A DNA stretch of 25,432 nucleotides, taken from positions 1 to 25,432 of the forward strand of contig NZ_CAMLSE010000060.1 of NCBI RefSeq assembly GCF_946482605.1. The letters are read 5' to 3'. Of the stretch, positions 22,674 through 25,432 are shown piece after piece. Position 1 is the stretch's first letter; every line of letters starts with the position of its first letter. Both the position numbers and the translations under genes were made by a program. Below the pieces are notes generated by a model. That model did not search any database. It had not been told where the DNA came from and was given only the letters and a program-made list of their open reading frames with translations. The DNA comes from an uncultured Dyadobacter sp. (GTDB taxonomy: Bacteria; Bacteroidota; Bacteroidia; Cytophagales; Spirosomataceae).

Positions 22674-23207
22674 TCACTGACTATCAGCACCTAATGGAAC
22701 CAGGACTACATTTTGCTTTTTGAGGTACTGGTATTCCTTGCCTATCTTCATTGAAGCGATATTGGACGCCGGACGAAGTACCAGGTATGTAGTATTTTTC
22801 TCCTCGTGGAGTGCTCCATTACGGATAAGCTGACGGAAGTGCTCGAAGTTGGGGTAACTGTCTTCGAATCTGGCTATCTCCTGATACTTGCTCCCCTGGT
22901 TCACGAAATAGGCGATCAATAATATTCCCATCAACGTGACCAATGAAGGAGGCAAAAGCCGAGACATTCCATACCAGAATGCTTGTCGGTCGCTTTTAAA
23001 ATGCACCTGGTTGATTTGCCCTTTGATTAATTGCGCCGCCTTTCCAATTTCGCTGTTGGACTGAGCAACATTTTTGCCGAAATCATGAAAGTGCTCGTGC
23101 AGCTCGGTCAGCATTACCGCAGTCCACTCGTCCATTTCGAAGCCGTACTTGGCCTGGTATGCGCCCCTCATTCTTGTGATTGCGTCCTTACTGATTGTTG
23201 AGTTCAT
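22674..23207 (-). CDS. Hypothetical membrane protein of the mobilisation module
   Basis: 177 residues. A soluble N-terminal helix bundle (1-75, with TELHEHFHDFGKNVAQ and a coiled-coil-like NSEIGKAAQLIKGQ) precedes one transmembrane helix at about 84-103 (LLPPSLVTLMGILLIAYFV). The C-terminal domain (about 104-177) has FEDSYPNFEHFRQLI and KKQNVVLVPLG. The product probably sits in the inner membrane. Its start overlaps the end of the ParA-like gene by 20 nt, so it is co-expressed with it. This order (ParA-like ATPase, one-helix membrane protein, oriT, mobC, relaxase) suggests it links the relaxosome to the membrane or to a helper's coupling protein. No family is recognised. Confidence 0.75.
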   Translation of the reverse strand: MNSTISKDAITRMRGAYQAKYGFEMDEWTAVMLTELHEHFHDFGKNVAQSNSEIGKAAQLIKGQINQVHFKSDRQAFWYGMSRLLPPSLVTLMGILLIAYFVNQGSKYQEIARFEDSYPNFEHFRQLIRNGALHEEKNTTYLVLRPASNIASMKIGKEYQYLKKQNVVLVPLGADSQ

Positions 23208-23898
23208 CTTTGAAATGGTCGTTAAGTTCTTTCTTCAATCTCAGCTTTGCACCGGTCTGATATTCGCCAATGCTGTAACCTTTCCTTATGCCGTCGAGTA
23301 TATGGCTGCCCAAGTTTGAACCGGGATCAAAATCGGCGAACTTCCGGAATCGTAATCCCAAGGCTTTGCAATTCCTTTCCAACTCTTCGCCGAGCTGAGC
23401 GAAATTGTTAAATGTGGTAATGCTTTGCCAGACGGTCACTTCAAACTCATTCTGCAAAGCCGTGAGAAGCTTGTGCAAATAATCGACGCTCGACTTATAC
23501 ATCCCGCCACCGCCAATAACAATGTGAAAGTTGGCTTTGCAGCCCAATTCGTCGACGAAATCCTTAAATGGGATATCCCGTTCAATCAATGCGGGAAGCT
23601 GCTCTGATTCCGGTGCACCTAGATCAAAATAGATACGATCAAAAGGCGTCTCGGCGAGGCTTTCCAGATACGAGATAAGGCTATCCCTTACCAGCACTTG
23701 TTTCTCATTGAGAAGCGAAACCGCCTCCGTCCGCAAATCGCCCAAAAATCTGAGCTGGCGGGTCGAGGTACCGGTTGAGCTGTCAAGATCAACAAACAGT
23801 GACTTTTCAGAATTTTGCTCTGCAATCGCGAGCAGATATGTTAGCAGGCTTTTACCTACTCCTCCTTTCGCTTGAAGGATAAAATTTAGCTGTTTCAT
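23188..23898 (-). CDS. ParA/MinD-like ATPase of the mobile element
   Basis: 236 residues. The deviant Walker A KGGVGKS is at about 11-17, the switch region LFVDLDSSTGTST at about 34-46, and a Walker B-like RIYFDLGAPES at about 88-98. The fold continues with FHIVIGGGG and VWQSITTFNNF. Such ATPases move plasmids or transfer complexes on the nucleoid or membrane. No ParB follows: the next gene codes for a one-helix membrane protein, so this may be a StbB-like or positioning ATPase for transfer rather than a classical partition ATPase. Start and stop overlap both neighbours (ATGA with the gene before, 20 nt with the gene after), showing tight coupling. Confidence 0.88.
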   Translation of the reverse strand: MKQLNFILQAKGGVGKSLLTYLLAIAEQNSEKSLFVDLDSSTGTSTRQLRFLGDLRTEAVSLLNEKQVLVRDSLISYLESLAETPFDRIYFDLGAPESEQLPALIERDIPFKDFVDELGCKANFHIVIGGGGMYKSSVDYLHKLLTALQNEFEVTVWQSITTFNNFAQLGEELERNCKALGLRFRKFADFDPGSNLGSHILDGIRKGYSIGEYQTGAKLRLKKELNDHFKDELNNQ

Positions 23899-24278
23899 CT
23901 TTTTGTGAATTTTGATTTAATACCTTCAATTGCCACACTTATGTCTGTCAGGTCTGTCCAATCTAATTTTTTAAGATCAGGTGAGCCGGTTAACACTTCT
24001 TGTCTTACGGTTGGTAAATTCGAGTTATTCCGAGGAACTCGATCCGCGATCACGTTTGGTCTATCGTTCTCACCTTGCCTTTTGCCAAAATAGTGGCGGC
24101 AGTATTTGATATCGGCGGCATTGACGACCCCTTGCTTTCCCAATTCCTGGTTGATCATTTCGACTACCGCATCGATCGAGATATCAAGCTTAATTCTGTC
24201 CCTAAAAAGTGCGAAGAGCATTTTCCGGCGCTTCCGGTCCTTTCTCGCGTACAAGCGCAACAGCAAGTCTTTGGTCAT
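23895..24278 (-). CDS. Small basic protein upstream of the ParA-like ATPase
   Basis: About 127 residues from the ATG at 24278. An in-frame ATG at 24308 is also possible. Either start lies inside the end of the primase-like gene (77 or 107 nt overlap), and a third ATG at 24221 would shorten the overlap to 20 nt. The N-terminal part is very basic and helical (LLLRLYARKDRKRRKMLFALFRDRIKL), followed by SIDAVVEMINQELGKQGVVNAADIKYCRHYFGKR, which has the look of a helix-turn-helix. The tail is Pro/Asn-rich and then acidic (KKLDWTDLTDISVAIEG). Position directly before a ParA-like gene suggests a DNA-binding partner or regulator, the role that ParB or an adaptor would fill. No family is recognised. 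Confidence 0.7.
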   Translation of the reverse strand: MTKDLLLRLYARKDRKRRKMLFALFRDRIKLDISIDAVVEMINQELGKQGVVNAADIKYCRHYFGKRQGENDRPNVIADRVPRNNSNLPTVRQEVLTGSPDLKKLDWTDLTDISVAIEGIKSKFTKR

Positions 24279-25134
24279 TGAGGTGTCGGTTTTGAGTGAG
24301 AAAATCATTCAAATCTTTGCAACCAGCATACATTACTGCCATGTCGATCACATTCGGATAGTTTTGCTTGATAAAAGCCGCTGTTTCGAATCCAGCTTTA
24401 TCGTTATCCAGAAAAAGGTACTTCGGACCAGGTGCTGCAAGAAATTCGTGGGCTCGTTTTAGCTGTGAGGTGGAATTCAGGATTAGGAAATTCGCGTTGG
24501 AAATGTGAAATACAGGAAGCATCCAGTACGAGAGAAAATCCATAAACCCTTCGAAAACGACTAGTTTATTGCCGGAGTGATCGATGTAGGAAACATCCTT
24601 CGGAGCAATGCATGATTTGAAATTGACACTCCGGATCTCAACACCTTCCGCTCTATTCCTGAAACCAATGGCACTGTACTCTCTGCCGTTATTCTCGTAG
24701 TTGACCTGAAAGCAGTACCTATTTGCAACTTCAACTGATATGCCTCGACCGCACAGATACCGTAGCAGATAGTTGTTTTCAAGGCTACCTTCGGACGTTA
24801 TACGCAACCCGGAGCTCACATCCAGCCGAACCCTTACTTCTGTTTTTTGCGGTTGAAAAGAAGAAAGTCCGTCAGTGATCAGTCTTATGACCTCCTTTAC
24901 ATCCGAATTTTGGAACAGGCGGCAAGCCAGGTCGACCAGGTTGCCTCCGACACCTAGCGCATGATCATACCAGAGATTTTTGCGAGTATCAACCTTGAAT
25001 GACGCCCGGCGCTCTGGCTCTCGTATCATGCTGATATACCAATAGTTATCACCTTTTACGGACGCTGGCCGAAAGCCACGATGCGCCAAAAAAGCCACGA
25101 TTTCATACGATTGATTGATCTGTTTTGCATTCAT
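24202..25134 (-). CDS. Toprim-domain primase-like protein of a mobilisable element
   Basis: About 310 residues from the ATG at 25134, which has a purine-rich AAAAAAGAAAAG upstream. The longer frame to 25185 begins with GTG inside the GGAAC repeats and is unlikely. The N-terminal third resembles the primase CHC2 zinc-binding domain (YWYISMIREPERRASFKVD, WYDHALGVGGNLVDLACRLF), but the zinc-ligand cysteines are missing. The toprim domain is visible in the second half: NKLVVFEGFMDFLSYW (Glu of the first motif) and PKYLFLDNDKAGFET (DxD), followed by YAGCKDLNDFL. It may prime replication of transferred single-stranded DNA or of a circular form. It is first gene of the module and is preceded by the repeat array. 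A long overlap at its 3' end with the next gene is unusual. Confidence 0.87.
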   Translation of the reverse strand: MNAKQINQSYEIVAFLAHRGFRPASVKGDNYWYISMIREPERRASFKVDTRKNLWYDHALGVGGNLVDLACRLFQNSDVKEVIRLITDGLSSFQPQKTEVRVRLDVSSGLRITSEGSLENNYLLRYLCGRGISVEVANRYCFQVNYENNGREYSAIGFRNRAEGVEIRSVNFKSCIAPKDVSYIDHSGNKLVVFEGFMDFLSYWMLPVFHISNANFLILNSTSQLKRAHEFLAAPGPKYLFLDNDKAGFETAAFIKQNYPNVIDMAVMYAGCKDLNDFLTQNRHLNDQRLAVALVREKGPEAPENALRTF

Positions 25135-25159
25135 AGCTTTTCTTTTTTCACCCGCATTC

Positions 25160-25199
25160 GTTCCGTTCCGTTCCATGTTCCACACGTTCCACTTGTTCC
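25160..25199 (-). repeat. Inverted (GTTCC) arm of the GGAAC repeat region
   Basis: Six GTTCC units, at 25160, 25165, 25170, 25177, 25186 and 25195. Spacing widens from 5 to 7 to 9 bp toward the AT-rich core. A seventh isolated copy is at 25241. They are opposite in orientation to the array at 25278-25432 and lie in the leader of the primase-like gene. Confidence 0.7.
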
Positions 25200-25277
25200 A
25201 TTTTGCCTAAAAAATTACCTATCTAATTGATTATTAATGAGTTCCATTTTTTAGTGAGATTTCTAGGCGAAAAATGT
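25200..25277. other. AT-rich core between inverted GGAAC arrays
   Basis: About 78 bp, strongly AT-rich (for example CTAATTGATTATTAATGAG), with one GTTCC copy. Flanked on both sides by GGAAC-type repeats in opposite orientations. It could be a DNA-unwinding element of an origin or a divergent promoter. No exact TAnnTTTG box is seen. Confidence 0.45.
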
Positions 25278-25432
25278 GGAACAAATGGAATTTCTGGAAC
25301 AAGTGGAACGACTGGAACGGAATGGAACAAGCGGAACAAATGGAACGAGATTGAACATCGCCGACAAAATGGAATTAGTGGAACTGTCGGAACGTCTGGA
25401 ACAAATGGAACTTCTGGAACAAGTGGAACGAG
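25278..25432 (+). repeat. GGAAC repeat array with 9-bp period (iteron-like), continues past window
   Basis: GGAAC or a one-base variant begins at 25278, 25287, 25296, 25305, 25314, 25324, 25333, 25342, 25352 (degenerate), 25371, 25380, 25389, 25398, 25407, 25416 and 25425. The unit is mostly TGGAACNNN with N variable, so the array is a phased short motif rather than an exact tandem copy. Two steps are 10 bp, and there is one 19-bp gap. One reading frame stays open from 25267 to the window edge and would encode a repeated hydrophobic-Glu-X tripeptide (MEF-LEQ-VER-LER, later MEL-VEL-SER-LEQ-MEL-LEQ-VER). The frame could belong to a coiled-coil protein or be a by-product of the DNA repeat. Confidence 0.8.

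Noticed and set aside
25135..25185. Longer N-terminus of the primase-like protein starting at a GTG at 25185
   Set aside because: The added 17 residues are translated from the GTTCC repeat arm, and the ATG at 25134 has a purine-rich leader and starts at the expected domain edge.

Overview
The window reads as a chromosome segment of a Bacteroidota bacterium of the order Cytophagales. A Dyadobacter- or Spirosoma-like genus is my best guess, but that is inference. Support comes from a PorT-type outer-membrane protein of the type IX secretion system next to a menaquinone methyltransferase, tandem FtsX-type permeases, a Bacteroidota-type tyrosine integrase, a MobB/MobC-type mobilisation pair, and several matches to the Bacteroidota promoter signal TAnnTTTG rather than to classical -35/-10 boxes.

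Left half (1-15370), the host backbone. A 3'-truncated nuoI gene carries a long repetitive tail. Upstream of it on the minus strand lie a thioredoxin-like gene and a three-gene polysaccharide operon: two-domain oxidoreductase, heparinase II/III-type protein, family 4 glycosyltransferase. A Gfo/Idh/MocA oxidoreductase is transcribed divergently from that operon across a short promoter region with a candidate operator. Then come a lipoprotein, a large FtsX-like permease, a tRNA-Val on the minus strand, the ubiE-porT pair, a predicted outer-membrane barrel protein and a PD-(D/E)XK nuclease-like protein. Strong hairpin terminators separate most units.

Right half (about 15378-25432), an integrated mobilisable element. 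At 15378-15399 there is the 3' end of a tRNA gene (minus strand) without its body, followed on that strand by a terminator. This is what the left attachment site of an element integrated into a tRNA 3' end looks like. Next comes a tyrosine integrase with a well-formed promoter and a gene just downstream of it. The cargo region holds a convergent pair: a three-helix membrane protein and a 588-residue protein with a C39/papain-like cysteine-peptidase signature. Two very small genes follow, then the transfer and maintenance module on the minus strand. In transcription order this module is a toprim/primase-like protein, a small basic protein, a ParA-like ATPase, a one-helix membrane protein, a candidate oriT (large inverted repeat plus four 10-bp-spaced repeats), MobC and a relaxase. 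The right end of the element is outside the window.

The most unusual structures are an array of GGAAC repeats with 9-bp period at the right edge, mirrored by inverted GTTCC copies across an AT-rich core just upstream of the primase-like gene; the peptidase/membrane-protein cargo pair; the candidate oriT; and the repeated tail on NuoI. All family assignments are from reading the sequence. No database search was possible.
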